Positions 1 through 8,507 of a stretch of DNA of 64,000 nt are shown here, piece by piece. Source of the DNA: Hydrogenoanaerobacterium saccharovorans (lineage in GTDB: Bacteria; Bacillota; Clostridia; Oscillospirales; Ruminococcaceae). The stretch lies in NCBI RefSeq assembly GCF_016901815.1, contig NZ_JACSNR010000006.1, positions 109,961 to 173,960 of the forward strand, written 5' to 3'. The first letter of the stretch is position 1. Every line of letters begins with the position of its first letter. The position numbers were made by a program, and so were the translations under genes. The notes under the pieces are model-generated. The model saw only the letters and a program-made list of their open reading frames with translations. It did no database searches and was not told where the DNA came from.

Positions 1-573
1 GATGTGCAGTTCCTGCCCGATGTGGAAATCCCCTGCCCGGAATGCCAGGGTTCCCGCTATGCCCGGGAAGCTGACCGGGTGCGTCACACCGCCCCGGACG
101 GACAGAGCTACTCCCTCCCCGACCTGATGGAAAAGGACATCAACTCCGCCCTGCCCCTCTGCGCCGGCTGGAAAACAGTCAGCCAGCGCCTTTCGGTGCT
201 GCGGGATCTGGGCCTGGGCTACCTCACCCTGGGGGAAGCCACTCCCAGTCTGTCCGGCGGTGAGGCCCAGCGGCTCAAGCTCGCCAGCGAGATGGGCCGG
301 GGTCAGGCGGACACCGTCTTTGTCTTTGATGAGCCCACCATCGGCCTGCATCCGCTGGATGTCAGGACTCTGCTGGGCGTGTTCCAGACCCTCATCGAAA
401 AGGGCGCCACCGTAGTGGTGATCGAGCACGACCTGGACGTGATCCGCAACGCCGACTACATTATCGATATGGGCCCGGGCGGCGGGGAATCCGGCGGACA
501 GATCGTCGCTGCCGGCACCCCCGAACAGGTCCGGGAAAATCCCTGGAGCATCACCGGAAAATATCTGCGCTGA
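1..573 (+). CDS. uvrA: UvrA-like excinuclease ABC subunit A, C-terminal part (5' end outside window)
   Basis: Only the last 190 residues are present; the frame is open from base 1. They hold the second ABC ATPase half: a zinc-finger-like pair (CPEC), the signature LSGGEAQRLKLA, a Walker B (VFVFDEPTIGLH), the H-loop (VVIEHDLDVI) and the usual UvrA ending (DMGPGGGESGGQIVAAGTP). UvrA dimers find bulky DNA lesions and load UvrB in nucleotide excision repair. The linker before the signature is shorter and differs from the classical form, so this may be one of the UvrA-like paralogues (UvrA2 type) rather than the main UvrA; the missing N-terminus prevents a decision. Confidence 0.85.
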   Translation, partial: DVQFLPDVEIPCPECQGSRYAREADRVRHTAPDGQSYSLPDLMEKDINSALPLCAGWKTVSQRLSVLRDLGLGYLTLGEATPSLSGGEAQRLKLASEMGRGQADTVFVFDEPTIGLHPLDVRTLLGVFQTLIEKGATVVVIEHDLDVIRNADYIIDMGPGGGESGGQIVAAGTPEQVRENPWSITGKYLR

Positions 574-591
574 GCCCGGTTTCAGCTTCTT

Positions 592-625
592 CTCCCCCGT
601 TTCCGAACCGGACGGGGGAGTTTTT
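592..625 (+). terminator. Intrinsic terminator of the uvrA-like gene
   Basis: A nine-base-pair perfect stem (CTCCCCCGT / ACGGGGGAG) with an 11-base loop is followed directly by TTTTT. It lies 18 bases after the uvrA stop. Confidence 0.9.
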
Positions 626-687
626 ATATGCTGCTGCCTTTTGGGAATTTGGATATAAAAATTCACATTTTTTGTGTGATTCATGGA

Positions 688-932
688 TTGCGCCTGTGAG
701 GGTTTCTTAGTATCATTAGAGTTGAGAGAGTGTATCCGTTGTCCATACACCTGTATACTGAGCGGAACATTCCCGGGAGATCGCTCGCCGGACCACGCCG
801 CCTGCTGAAATCTCCCGCTGTCCATGGAATTCAGGCAGAGCGCTGATAAGAGCCCTTTCTGCCTGCGCAGATTTTTCCATATAAAAAACACTGCTTTCCA
901 TATCCAATCCACTGCTGAAGGAGGACATCAAT
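688..932 (+). promoter_or_regulatory. Promoter and hairpin-rich leader of the giant TPR/SUFU-like gene
   Basis: A sigma-A-like promoter TTGCGC (688-693), 17-base spacer, TATCAT (711-716) precedes an untranslated stretch of about 210 bases. The leader has two perfect 8-bp inverted repeats: CGGGAGAT 774-781 with ATCTCCCG 810-817, and CAGGCAGA 832-839 with TCTGCCTG 858-865. The second is followed within six bases by ATTTTT, so it could act as a weak terminator ahead of the gene. The SD AGGAGGA is at 919-925. No small gene is credible here. Confidence 0.45.
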
Positions 933-3900
933 ATGACCCTGTTGGAACAATGTCAGATCTGGAACGAGAAGGACGAGTACCAGAAGATCATCGACACCAT
1001 CGAAGCCATCCCCGAAGAGAGCCGCACCCCCGAGCTGTGCAGTGAGCTCGCCCGGGCCTACAACAATGCCGCCGATGTGGATGACAAGGAAATGTATGAA
1101 AAGGCACTGTCCCTGCTCCTGCCCTATGAGGAGCACTTCCAGGGGGATCACAACTGGAATTTCCGTGTGGGCTATGCCTATTACTACCTGGACCAGGAGG
1201 GACAGGCCCTGCGCTATTTCGAACAGGCTCTGGAAGCCCGTCCCGGCGATGAGGACACCCAGCAGATGGTCGACGACTGCCGCCGCCGTCTGGCCCTGCC
1301 CCGGTTCGATCCCAGTTTCCGGGAGCGCACCCAGGAGGCCTGGGCTGCCTTTTCCAAAGTGGAAGCCCAGCTGCGGCAGCTTCTGGATGTACGGGATCGC
1401 TCCGCTGTCCAGGAGGAGCTCATCAGCCTGTGTGAAACAGCCCTCCTCCCGGCTTTCCTGAACCCCGCCTTTGAAGTGGGACACAACGGTCAGAAATACG
1501 AACTGATCCTCACCCCCGAGGGGAATCTTGCCAGGCTCTATGAGCTGGTCTACTTCCAGCGCCATGCCCCCGCAGAACTGCTGAAACACTGGAACTTCCC
1601 TGTGGGGCGCCAGGCTTCGGTCAACTTCTCCATCCGCACTGCGGCGGGAATGGAGATCTCCGGGCAGGATGTCCGGGTGCTGCCGGAAAAGACCGATGAT
1701 GACTCCCTCTCCCTGACCCTGTACTGCAAAGCCCTGCTCCCGCTGCTCCGGGAGGACGAGAATCAGGCCTGGTGGCTGCTCTCCACCCTGGTAGACCAGG
1801 TGCTGGGCGAGATCCCCGCTATGGCGCTGATCCGCGGTTTTGATATTTCCGATACCCCGCTGGACGGAGAGGATATGCTGCTCAGCGATCTGCCCGCCTG
1901 GGTGCAGCAGATGGGATTCGAGGTACCCGCTTCCGCCGGGGATTACCTGGATTCGGCCTACGCGGTCTACCAGATGGAGCCCGAACAGGACCCGGAAGCT
2001 GACTGGCGGCTGGATACCGTATCCGGTTCCACCCGGCTCCCGGTGATCGTCGGGGACTACCTGCGTGCTGAGAGCGACACCATGGACCTGCTGCACCAGG
2101 ACGGCGTCATGGCGGGATTTCTCATCTACCCGCTGGACTCCTTCACCGGCGAGAACCGCAGTGAGGCGATCCTCTCCTTCCGGGACGAACTGGAAGCCGC
2201 TCTGCTGGATCAGGCCGGGGAGGATGCCTTTACCCTGCTGGGCGGCGCCACCGGACTGTACGCCGGATACCTGGACTTCATCGCCTGGGATCTGCCGGCT
2301 GTCCTGGATGCCGCTGTCGCCTTCTTTGAAAAATCCGGCCTGCCCTGGGCCAGCTTCCACAGCTTCCGCCGGGATGTGAGCACTGTGCGGCTGATCTCTC
2401 CCGAGGAGGCACCCCTCGCCCCGGCTCCCGCCCCCAATGTGGACCCGGAAACCGGCTCTCTGCTCTCGAAGGAGGACATCAAAACACTGGAATCCTTCAT
2501 CGGAGATGTGAGCGGCTACTTCTACCGGGCGCTGGATTACCTGGAAACCTTCGTTGAAAACGGTGTAAAGTCTCACCGCTTTACAGAGCAGCAGGCCCGG
2601 GAAGACCTGCAGATCGCGCTGTGGTACGGCTACGCCTGCATGAATATTGACGAATACCCCTTCTATTACCGGGGTGTCCAGTGGATGCGGGATTCGGAGA
2701 AGAATGCCGCCGGCTGCGGCACCTGGTACTACCGCTACTCCATCGGCCTGACCTACTGCGGACACCCGGAGGAGGCGCTCCGGTATGCCGAACAGGGCGC
2801 CCGGGAAGAGCCGGACTATCCGTGGATCTGGCTGCAGCTGGGTAAGCTGCGCAGTCACTTCGGCGACCGTGCCGGGGCACTGGCAGCAGCCGACCGGGGC
2901 CTGGAGCTGGTGCCCGGCGACTATGAGTTCACCACCCTGCGCCAGGAGATCGAAAAGGGGGCCACCCTCGAGGAGATGGAATACCACTGGATTCACCCCG
3001 ATGCCGACCTGCTGCTCCAGAAGGGACTGGACGAGAACTCGGACAGCAAGCTCCAGGCCATCTCCTGCATCAACACCGACCCCGCAGGACTGGAACGCTT
3101 TATGGAGCTGTTTGCCCCCGACCCTGACACCTTCACCGTCGATTCCCCCTACTGCTCCTTCCCCTATACAGTGCAGGGACAGACAGTGGAGCTGGTGTTC
3201 CGCATGAACCGGGCCGGCCTTTCCAAGCTCAAGGCGGACTGGCTGCGCCTTCAGAAGGAGCGGCTGGACAGCGGCATGTGGCTGACCCTCCCGGACGGCA
3301 CTCCCGGAAAACTGGAAGCCGTGGTCTTTGACCTCAGCCATGCTGCGGCACTGATCTGGCGTCCGGAACAGGGTGAGCCCTTCCCGGTTCTGCTGGATGA
3401 AAACGGCTGTCCGAAGGAGCCCCAGGAGGAGCCGGACATGCCCGACCCCAGTGAATTTGAAACTGAATACTATACCCCGAAAGAACTGGAACGGGTGGAG
3501 GAACACATCTCCAGCCACTTCGGTGAGTTCGAGACGGTCATGCACGAGCTGGTCTCCCCGGATATCCATGTGGATATCTGCCTGATTCCGCCCAGCCCGA
3601 AAAAGAACTATTACACCCTGGTGACCATGGGCATGGGCGCGCACCGTATGAATGTCCCGGAGGAGCTGGCGGACCAGAAGCTGGAACGGGCGGAACTGCT
3701 GATCGCCCTGCCGCCGGACTGGAAGCTGGATCACAACTCGCTGCAGAAGGAAGCCTGGTACTGGCCTGTCCGGCTGCTCAAGGCGCTGGCACGGCTGCCC
3801 GGCATCAACGATACCTGGCTTGGCTGGGGACACACCATCGATAACCAGGAGCCCTATGCCGACAGCACCCAGCTCTCTGCCGCCATTCTGGTGACACCCC

Positions 3901-5390
3901 AGCAGGTGGATGAAGATGCCTGTATCTGTCCGCTGGCTGAGGGTGAGGAGATCAACTTCTATCAGGTCATTCCGCTCTATCAGGACGAGATGGAGTATAA
4001 GATCCGCTTCGGCGCCGGCAGTCTGCTGGAACTCTACGAGGGTGTCAGCTTTGTGGTGGACCCGGAACGTCCGGATATTCTGGAAGAAGCCGGCCCGGCT
4101 CCCACTCAGGAGGAGCTGGAGGCGATGAAGGACCGGATGGATGATGCCCAGTGGCATCTGCGGGATCTGCGGGACAAACACCTGCCGGTGGATGAGATCA
4201 CCGCCTACAACCACATGGCAATCTACCTGCGCTGGAATCTGGAACACGACCGGATGAGCGAGAGCTTCCGTGCGGAATACGGGGATCTGATGCGTCAGTT
4301 TGCCGGGGACCCTGCCGGAACCGATCTTCGGGTCTTTATCCGGGATCAGCTGGGCGGCGTACTGCGGCACTCGATGTTCAATAAGGAAGGAGAAGCCTTC
4401 TCCCAGTACTATTACGGTCAGGGGGACGCTCCCTACTTCCCGTCGGATATTGATGACTATGCCCTGCGCCGGTTCGGGCCGGAGGAGTACTTCTCGGAAA
4501 AGTATCAGAATGAAACCTATCTCTTTATCCCCTTTGATGAGGTCTATTATCAGGATATGGCCCGGCTGATCCAGCAGCGCTGGGACAGCTGGCTGCAGTA
4601 TGAGCCGTCAGACGAGGAGCCTTCGGAACTGGCCCAGGCCATGATGCAGTATCTGGGCTGCGACTGTGAATACTTCCCGCCTATGCGGGACGATGACCCC
4701 ATCACCGCGGCATACAGCTATGCCCGCCGCCGGGGTATGGAAGAGGGCTTCCTGCCGGTGCTGGTCGCTGTGGACGAAACCCTCTGGGAAATGCTCATTC
4801 TGAACGCCGATCCCGAAAGCGACGGCGCTGAGGACTATGGCTTTGACCCCATCCAGGTCGCCAAGTACCGCAAGGCCGCTCTGAGCGCCGCCCCGCTGGA
4901 CGGCAAAACGGTGCTGCAGAGCCGCATGAACGACCGTATCTCCGAGCTGGAGGACGACGACATGAGTCTGGAGGAGATCACCGGTACCATGGAGGGCGGC
5001 GAGCCCGGGAACCGGTTCCTGTCCTACTGGGATTATGACACCCGACGCACCTGTCCGCTGATCCTGGCAAAGATTCCGGTGAAGAATCCCTGGGAAGTCT
5101 TTGCCTACCTGCCCTTCGGCGGCTGGAACGAATGCCCCGACACAGCGGAACTGATGGCAATCGCCCGGTACTGGCTGGAACAGTACGGCGCTGTGCCGGC
5201 AGTGATTACTCACGATGTGCTCGAGTGTGCCCTGCCTGCTCCGGTGCCTGCGGATCAGGCCATGGAGCTTGCCATGGAACAGTACGCGTTCTGTCCCGAT
5301 GCCGTGGACCAGGGACCGGAAGATGCCTCCATCGGCTGGCTGGCAGATACCCTCCGCCAGTCGGACAAGTGGTTCTTCTGGTGGGATTAA
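933..5390 (+). CDS. Giant multidomain protein (TPR, SUFU-like and DUF4253-like regions), poly-immunity-like
   Basis: 1485 residues without signal peptide or membrane segment, so cytoplasmic. Seen in order: a TPR-like N-terminus (residues about 1-130); an alpha/beta region of unknown family (about 190-500); further TPR-like helices (about 590-690); a segment about 844-1050 that looks like the Suppressor-of-Fused (SUFU) fold; and a C-terminal DUF4253-like domain (about 1375-1485) with FAYLPFGGWNECP and the ending WFFWWD. SUFU and several small domains of this kind occur as immunity domains in bacterial polymorphic toxin systems, where many may be joined in one chain. Poly-immunity is therefore an inference; no toxin gene is adjacent. 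The start follows a strong SD (AGGAGGA, 7 bases upstream). A DUF4261 gene follows 50 bases on and probably shares the transcript. Confidence 0.75.
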   Translation: MTLLEQCQIWNEKDEYQKIIDTIEAIPEESRTPELCSELARAYNNAADVDDKEMYEKALSLLLPYEEHFQGDHNWNFRVGYAYYYLDQEGQALRYFEQALEARPGDEDTQQMVDDCRRRLALPRFDPSFRERTQEAWAAFSKVEAQLRQLLDVRDRSAVQEELISLCETALLPAFLNPAFEVGHNGQKYELILTPEGNLARLYELVYFQRHAPAELLKHWNFPVGRQASVNFSIRTAAGMEISGQDVRVLPEKTDDDSLSLTLYCKALLPLLREDENQAWWLLSTLVDQVLGEIPAMALIRGFDISDTPLDGEDMLLSDLPAWVQQMGFEVPASAGDYLDSAYAVYQMEPEQDPEADWRLDTVSGSTRLPVIVGDYLRAESDTMDLLHQDGVMAGFLIYPLDSFTGENRSEAILSFRDELEAALLDQAGEDAFTLLGGATGLYAGYLDFIAWDLPAVLDAAVAFFEKSGLPWASFHSFRRDVSTVRLISPEEAPLAPAPAPNVDPETGSLLSKEDIKTLESFIGDVSGYFYRALDYLETFVENGVKSHRFTEQQAREDLQIALWYGYACMNIDEYPFYYRGVQWMRDSEKNAAGCGTWYYRYSIGLTYCGHPEEALRYAEQGAREEPDYPWIWLQLGKLRSHFGDRAGALAAADRGLELVPGDYEFTTLRQEIEKGATLEEMEYHWIHPDADLLLQKGLDENSDSKLQAISCINTDPAGLERFMELFAPDPDTFTVDSPYCSFPYTVQGQTVELVFRMNRAGLSKLKADWLRLQKERLDSGMWLTLPDGTPGKLEAVVFDLSHAAALIWRPEQGEPFPVLLDENGCPKEPQEEPDMPDPSEFETEYYTPKELERVEEHISSHFGEFETVMHELVSPDIHVDICLIPPSPKKNYYTLVTMGMGAHRMNVPEELADQKLERAELLIALPPDWKLDHNSLQKEAWYWPVRLLKALARLPGINDTWLGWGHTIDNQEPYADSTQLSAAILVTPQQVDEDACICPLAEGEEINFYQVIPLYQDEMEYKIRFGAGSLLELYEGVSFVVDPERPDILEEAGPAPTQEELEAMKDRMDDAQWHLRDLRDKHLPVDEITAYNHMAIYLRWNLEHDRMSESFRAEYGDLMRQFAGDPAGTDLRVFIRDQLGGVLRHSMFNKEGEAFSQYYYGQGDAPYFPSDIDDYALRRFGPEEYFSEKYQNETYLFIPFDEVYYQDMARLIQQRWDSWLQYEPSDEEPSELAQAMMQYLGCDCEYFPPMRDDDPITAAYSYARRRGMEEGFLPVLVAVDETLWEMLILNADPESDGAEDYGFDPIQVAKYRKAALSAAPLDGKTVLQSRMNDRISELEDDDMSLEEITGTMEGGEPGNRFLSYWDYDTRRTCPLILAKIPVKNPWEVFAYLPFGGWNECPDTAELMAIARYWLEQYGAVPAVITHDVLECALPAPVPADQAMELAMEQYAFCPDAVDQGPEDASIGWLADTLRQSDKWFFWWD

Positions 5391-5440
5391 GCCCCGGTAC
5401 GATTCGATAAACCCCATAATATCAACAGGAGGAATCTGAA

Positions 5441-6319
5441 ATGGATCAAGTATATCAGCAGGATCTCAGCCAGGAATCTCCCCGCCCCGGCGGGCCGTTC
5501 CTGATCCAGATGCTTTTCCGGGAGCCCACAGGGCTCCCCGACCGGGATACCATGCTGCGGGTTCTGCAGCAGCACTGCGGACGGCTGGACTGCTTCTGCC
5601 ACGATGATAAGATGGCAGGCTTTGCCGCTCTGGACCACATGGCCACCTTCCAGGATGGCTCGGCTCCGGTGCAGCTGATGGTCACCGCCTGCTCCAAAAT
5701 CTCCGAGGATCTGTTTGATCCCTTTACCCGCAGCCAGATGTGGGACTGTATGGGCGAACGGGATCAGATCCTGGCTGAGTGCCGGTGGCAGATCGTCGGC
5801 GTGGATATGCTCACTGCCGCTCTGGACCCGCTGGAGCGTGCCGACCTGGATATGGACTTTCTGGAGGCACTGGCAGGGCTCTTCCCCACCTGCGCGGCCT
5901 TCTACTTCCAGAACTGCGGCAAGCTGCTCAAGGCCGAGGAGGTGCGCGGCAATACCATCACCGGCCCGGACCGGTTTATCCGGTTCGGCGTCAACGCACG
6001 GTTCTTCAACATCCAGGGCACCGACGACATGCTGGTGGATACGCTGGGCATGAGCACCCTGTTCCTGCCCGACCTGCAGTACCACTTCCACGATATGGAC
6101 CCCAACTGGGTGGTGGGACACGCATACAGTGTGGCCTCCTACCTGCTGCTGGCAGGCAACCCCATCCAGGACGGCGAAACAGTGGATGGTGTCCTGGACG
6201 GAGCCATCAGCCAGGAGGTTCAGTGGAAATGCCAGCATGAGGGCTCGCTGATCCAGCCGCCCCGGGAGGTGCTGGACATCTTCATGGGCGAATATGCCTC
6301 CGGCACCCGGGAGAACTGA
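5441..6319 (+). CDS. DUF4261 domain protein
   Basis: 292 residues, soluble, no signal peptide. The C-terminal third carries the DUF4261 hallmarks (ARFFNIQGTDDMLVDTLGM, then LQYHFHDMDPNWVV and NPIQDGETVDG). The N-terminal half has a LxxMLFREPTGLPD-type opening shared with related proteins. The function of DUF4261 is unknown; relatives sit beside SUKH/SUFU-type immunity genes, which fits the upstream 1485-residue neighbour. SD AGGAGGA ends 9 bases before the ATG. It ends 31 bases before a strong terminator, so the pair appears to form a two-gene unit. Confidence 0.8.
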   Translation: MDQVYQQDLSQESPRPGGPFLIQMLFREPTGLPDRDTMLRVLQQHCGRLDCFCHDDKMAGFAALDHMATFQDGSAPVQLMVTACSKISEDLFDPFTRSQMWDCMGERDQILAECRWQIVGVDMLTAALDPLERADLDMDFLEALAGLFPTCAAFYFQNCGKLLKAEEVRGNTITGPDRFIRFGVNARFFNIQGTDDMLVDTLGMSTLFLPDLQYHFHDMDPNWVVGHAYSVASYLLLAGNPIQDGETVDGVLDGAISQEVQWKCQHEGSLIQPPREVLDIFMGEYASGTREN

Positions 6320-6350
6320 CTTTCCGCCCGCTGAACCCTGACCCCAAACA

Positions 6351-6394
6351 AAAAAGCATATCCCCGGCTTTCCGTGGGATATGCTTTTTATTTT
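6351..6394 (+). terminator. Terminator of the poly-immunity-like two-gene unit
   Basis: AAAAAGCATATCCC pairs with GGGATATGCTTTTT around an 11-base loop, then runs into ATTTT. Confidence 0.9.
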
Positions 6395-6524
6395 GCGGAT
6401 CTGCTTCCTTCAGTTGACGCTGATGCTTCCTGCCGGGCTGTTCCACCCGGACATTCCAAGATTTTACTCCCCCATCATACCATATTCCGACAGAAATGGA
6501 TACCGGGAAATCCGTCTGTGCCGG

Positions 6525-6554
6525 TTGAGCCGGAACAGGGTTCTGTGCTATAAT
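6525..6554 (+). promoter_or_regulatory. Sigma-A-type promoter of the dam-like gene
   Basis: TTGAGC (6525-6530), 18-base spacer and a consensus TATAAT (6549-6554). The in-frame ATG at 6553 lies inside the -10 box, so it cannot be the translation start; this supports the ATG at 6598. Confidence 0.75.
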
Positions 6555-6597
6555 GGATTGCACGAAAATTCCCGCCCGTCCGCAGAAGGAGAACGCC

Positions 6598-7479
6598 ATG
6601 CCGCAGAACCGCTACATCAAAAGTCCGCTCAACTACACCGGCGGAAAATATCGTCTGCTCGACCGGATTCTGCCGGCTTTTCCCCGGGATTACTGCCGGT
6701 TTGTGGATCTGTTTGCCGGCGGGTTCAATGTGGGCATCAATGTGGATGCCCCGGTGATCTACGCCAACGATCAGATCACCTATCTCATCGGGCTGTATGA
6801 GTTCTTCCGTGGCACACCGGCTGAGACTATCCTCGGGCTGATCCGGGAGCGCATTGCGGAATATGAGCTCTCCGACCAGAATACCGAGGGGTACCTGGCC
6901 CTGCGCCGGGAATACAACCGCACCGGACGCCCCATCGACCTCTTTGTGCTCACCTGCTATTCCTTCAACCATCAGATCCGCTTCAATCAGAAACATGAAT
7001 TCAATATTCCCTTCGGACGCAACCGGAGTGCCTATAATCCTTCCATTGAGGCCAACCTCGTCCGGTTTGTGGAGGCACTCCAGCAGAAGGACATCCGCTT
7101 TTCCACCCGGGATTTCCTCAGCTTTGACTTCTCGGTGCTGCAGCCCGGGGATCTGGTCTACTGCGACCCGCCCTACCTCATCAGCAACGGCTCCTACAAC
7201 GATGGGCGCCGGGGCTTCAAGGACTGGACTCCGCTGGAGGACCGGCAGCTGCTGGATCTGCTGGACGAACTGGACCGTGGGGGAATCCGCTTTGCCCTCT
7301 CCAATGTATTTGTCCACAAGGGCATGACCAATGAGGAGCTGATCCGCTGGAGCCAGCGGTACCATGTGCAGCGTCTGGAGCAGAACTATGCCAACTGCAG
7401 CTATCATGCCAAGGACCGCTCCGGCAACACCCAGGAGGTTCTCATCACCAACTATCTTCCGCCCCTTTCCGGGGAATAA
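6598..7479 (+). CDS. Dam/DpnII-type DNA adenine-N6 methyltransferase
   Basis: 293 residues. The N-terminus has the Dam-family opening (SPLNYTGGKYRLL), then the AdoMet-binding FAGG motif (DLFAGGFNVG, residues 37-46), a central target-recognition stretch with NQKHEFNIPFG, and the catalytic DPPY (residues 190-193). This is the alpha-class D12 family; many members methylate GATC, but specificity cannot be read here. The start at 6598 has SD AGAAGGAGA and agrees with the promoter. The gene faces a PD-(D/E)XK nuclease-like gene across a shared terminator, so it may belong to a restriction-modification system instead of being a solitary regulatory methylase. Confidence 0.9.
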   Translation: MPQNRYIKSPLNYTGGKYRLLDRILPAFPRDYCRFVDLFAGGFNVGINVDAPVIYANDQITYLIGLYEFFRGTPAETILGLIRERIAEYELSDQNTEGYLALRREYNRTGRPIDLFVLTCYSFNHQIRFNQKHEFNIPFGRNRSAYNPSIEANLVRFVEALQQKDIRFSTRDFLSFDFSVLQPGDLVYCDPPYLISNGSYNDGRRGFKDWTPLEDRQLLDLLDELDRGGIRFALSNVFVHKGMTNEELIRWSQRYHVQRLEQNYANCSYHAKDRSGNTQEVLITNYLPPLSGE

Positions 7480-7480
7480 G

Positions 7481-7511
7481 AAAAGACCGTCCTTATCGGA
7501 CGGTCTTTTTT
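7481..7511. terminator. Bidirectional terminator between the methyltransferase and nuclease-like genes
   Basis: AAGACCGTCC (7483-7492) pairs perfectly with GGACGGTCTT (7498-7507). A runs before and T runs after the stem let it serve both convergent genes. Confidence 0.9.
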
Positions 7512-7524
7512 GCCGCAATCTGTT

Positions 7525-8088
7525 TTATAGCGGGAAGTACCGGCGGCAGCGCCGGGCCAGCGATTCCATCGGGCGCAGCTGCCGGTCGTACATCACATAG
7601 TTATCCAGGTAGCCCTGGTTTTCGATCTTCCCCTGGGTGAGCAGATCCTCCCGGGTAAACCACCCCAGCAGCCGGACCGCATTCCGCTCCCGGTAGAGCC
7701 GGGCGGAAACATACAGCTCCTTGGGATGGGAGATGGTCTGTTCCACCAGTTCCAATGTGCGGATATGGAATTCCTCGGTGCGGGTCTTGACATCCACCCG
7801 CAGGCGCAGCCCCGAGCCCTGGAGCAGGAAGTCATACTCGTCCCGTTCCTCATAGCTGCTGTGATCCTCCTCAAACCGGATGCCATTGTCCTGCAGGAAC
7901 AGCTTGAACGCCTTCTCCCCGAGCTTGCCCTCGAGCATCTTCTGCTGCTTATTGTCAAGGCCGCCGGAGTGGAAGTCATGCCGGTCCGAAGTATAGGCCC
8001 TGGAACGGCGGGCATAGTCCAGCGCCTCCTGATAGAGTGCCCCTTCAATGATATACTCCGCCCGGAGTTTCGGCACCCACAAGCCCAT
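7525..8088 (-). CDS. PD-(D/E)XK nuclease-like protein, putative restriction endonuclease
   Basis: 187 residues, no recognised family by eye. The centre carries a pattern typical of PD-(D/E)XK nucleases: a helix with GEKAFKLFL (Glu58), then RDEYDFLL (Asp86), a 12-residue gap and VDVKTRT (Asp99-x-Lys101). These would be the metal-binding and catalytic residues. The rest is charged and soluble. The ATG at 8088 is preferred because the SD GGAGGAGG lies 7 bases upstream; a longer frame back to 8148 lacks an SD. Converging on a Dam-type methyltransferase, it could be the nuclease of a type II system. It could equally be a stand-alone repair or housekeeping nuclease, since the motif set is shared by many such enzymes. 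Confidence 0.6.
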   Translation of the reverse strand: MGLWVPKLRAEYIIEGALYQEALDYARRSRAYTSDRHDFHSGGLDNKQQKMLEGKLGEKAFKLFLQDNGIRFEEDHSSYEERDEYDFLLQGSGLRLRVDVKTRTEEFHIRTLELVEQTISHPKELYVSARLYRERNAVRLLGWFTREDLLTQGKIENQGYLDNYVMYDRQLRPMESLARRCRRYFPL

Positions 8089-8186
8089 TGCACAACCTCC
8101 TCCCACTGATTTCTGTTTCCAGTATAGCACCTCAGGAAATTCCTGCAAGATGCCGGAACCTTCGTTTACCGATACGACACAATTTG

Positions 8187-8215
8187 TTTACTTGACTTTT
8201 CTGTCCGGGTATGAT
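8187..8215 (+). promoter_or_regulatory. Promoter of the mgtE leader
   Basis: TTTACT (8187-8192), 17-base spacer, TATGAT (8210-8215). The predicted start near 8222 coincides with the first base of the structured leader. Confidence 0.6.
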
Positions 8216-8221
8216 AAAAAG

Positions 8222-8441
8222 GGATAGGAGACTCCATGTCCGCTTGGGATATGGAAGAAAAAGCCAAAGCCGTTCGGGAAGGATGTGATCGCATGGACGG
8301 CGACAGTAGAACTGTGAACAACCGAAAATCCACAGGAAACTGCTCTGCCTGCGTTTCATGCGGAAGATCCCCTGTCTGCCGGACGGGATGGCTCTTGCTG
8401 TCTGTCTGACCGATATGCTGTGAGGATCGTCCTCATCATTT
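8222..8441 (+). ncRNA. Structured 5' leader of mgtE, candidate riboswitch of unassigned class
   Basis: About 220 untranslated bases contain a string of perfect or near-perfect stems: GGAG/CTCC around 8227-8235; CCATGTCC with GGGATATGG (8234-8254); GCCGTTC 8269-8275 with GGACGGC 8295-8301 enclosing an ATG/CAT stem; ACAGT/ACTGT 8303-8315; and TGAGGA/TCCTCA 8421-8435. An intrinsic terminator follows before the mgtE SD. In many Firmicutes mgtE is controlled by the Mg-sensing M-box riboswitch. The opening GATAGGAGACTCC faintly recalls the M-box start, but the conserved M-box core is not recognisable, so the class is unassigned. Confidence 0.5.
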
Positions 8442-8443
8442 GC

Positions 8444-8483
8444 TGCGCGCGGGAGTATTTCCTGTGCGCATTTTCTCTTTTTT
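8444..8483 (+). terminator. Leader terminator (attenuator) in front of mgtE
   Basis: TGCGCGCGGGA (8444-8454) pairs with TCCTGTGCGCA (8460-8470), two pairs being G-T, followed by TTTTCTCTTTTTT. It lies within the untranslated leader, upstream of the mgtE SD at 8494-8500, so it would abort transcription before the gene unless an alternative fold forms. Confidence 0.8.
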
Positions 8484-8507
8484 GCAGCAGAAAAGGAGGA
8501 ATTACCG

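Noticed and set aside
831..4370. 1179-codon open frame antisense to the giant TPR/SUFU-like gene
   Set aside because: It arises from G/C-rich third positions of the sense gene, has no SD and no domain pattern; the sense frame has SD, promoter and domains.
8222..8441. Canonical M-box riboswitch assignment
   Set aside because: Only the first dozen bases resemble the M-box; the conserved core is not visible by eye, so a class name is not justified without a covariance-model search.
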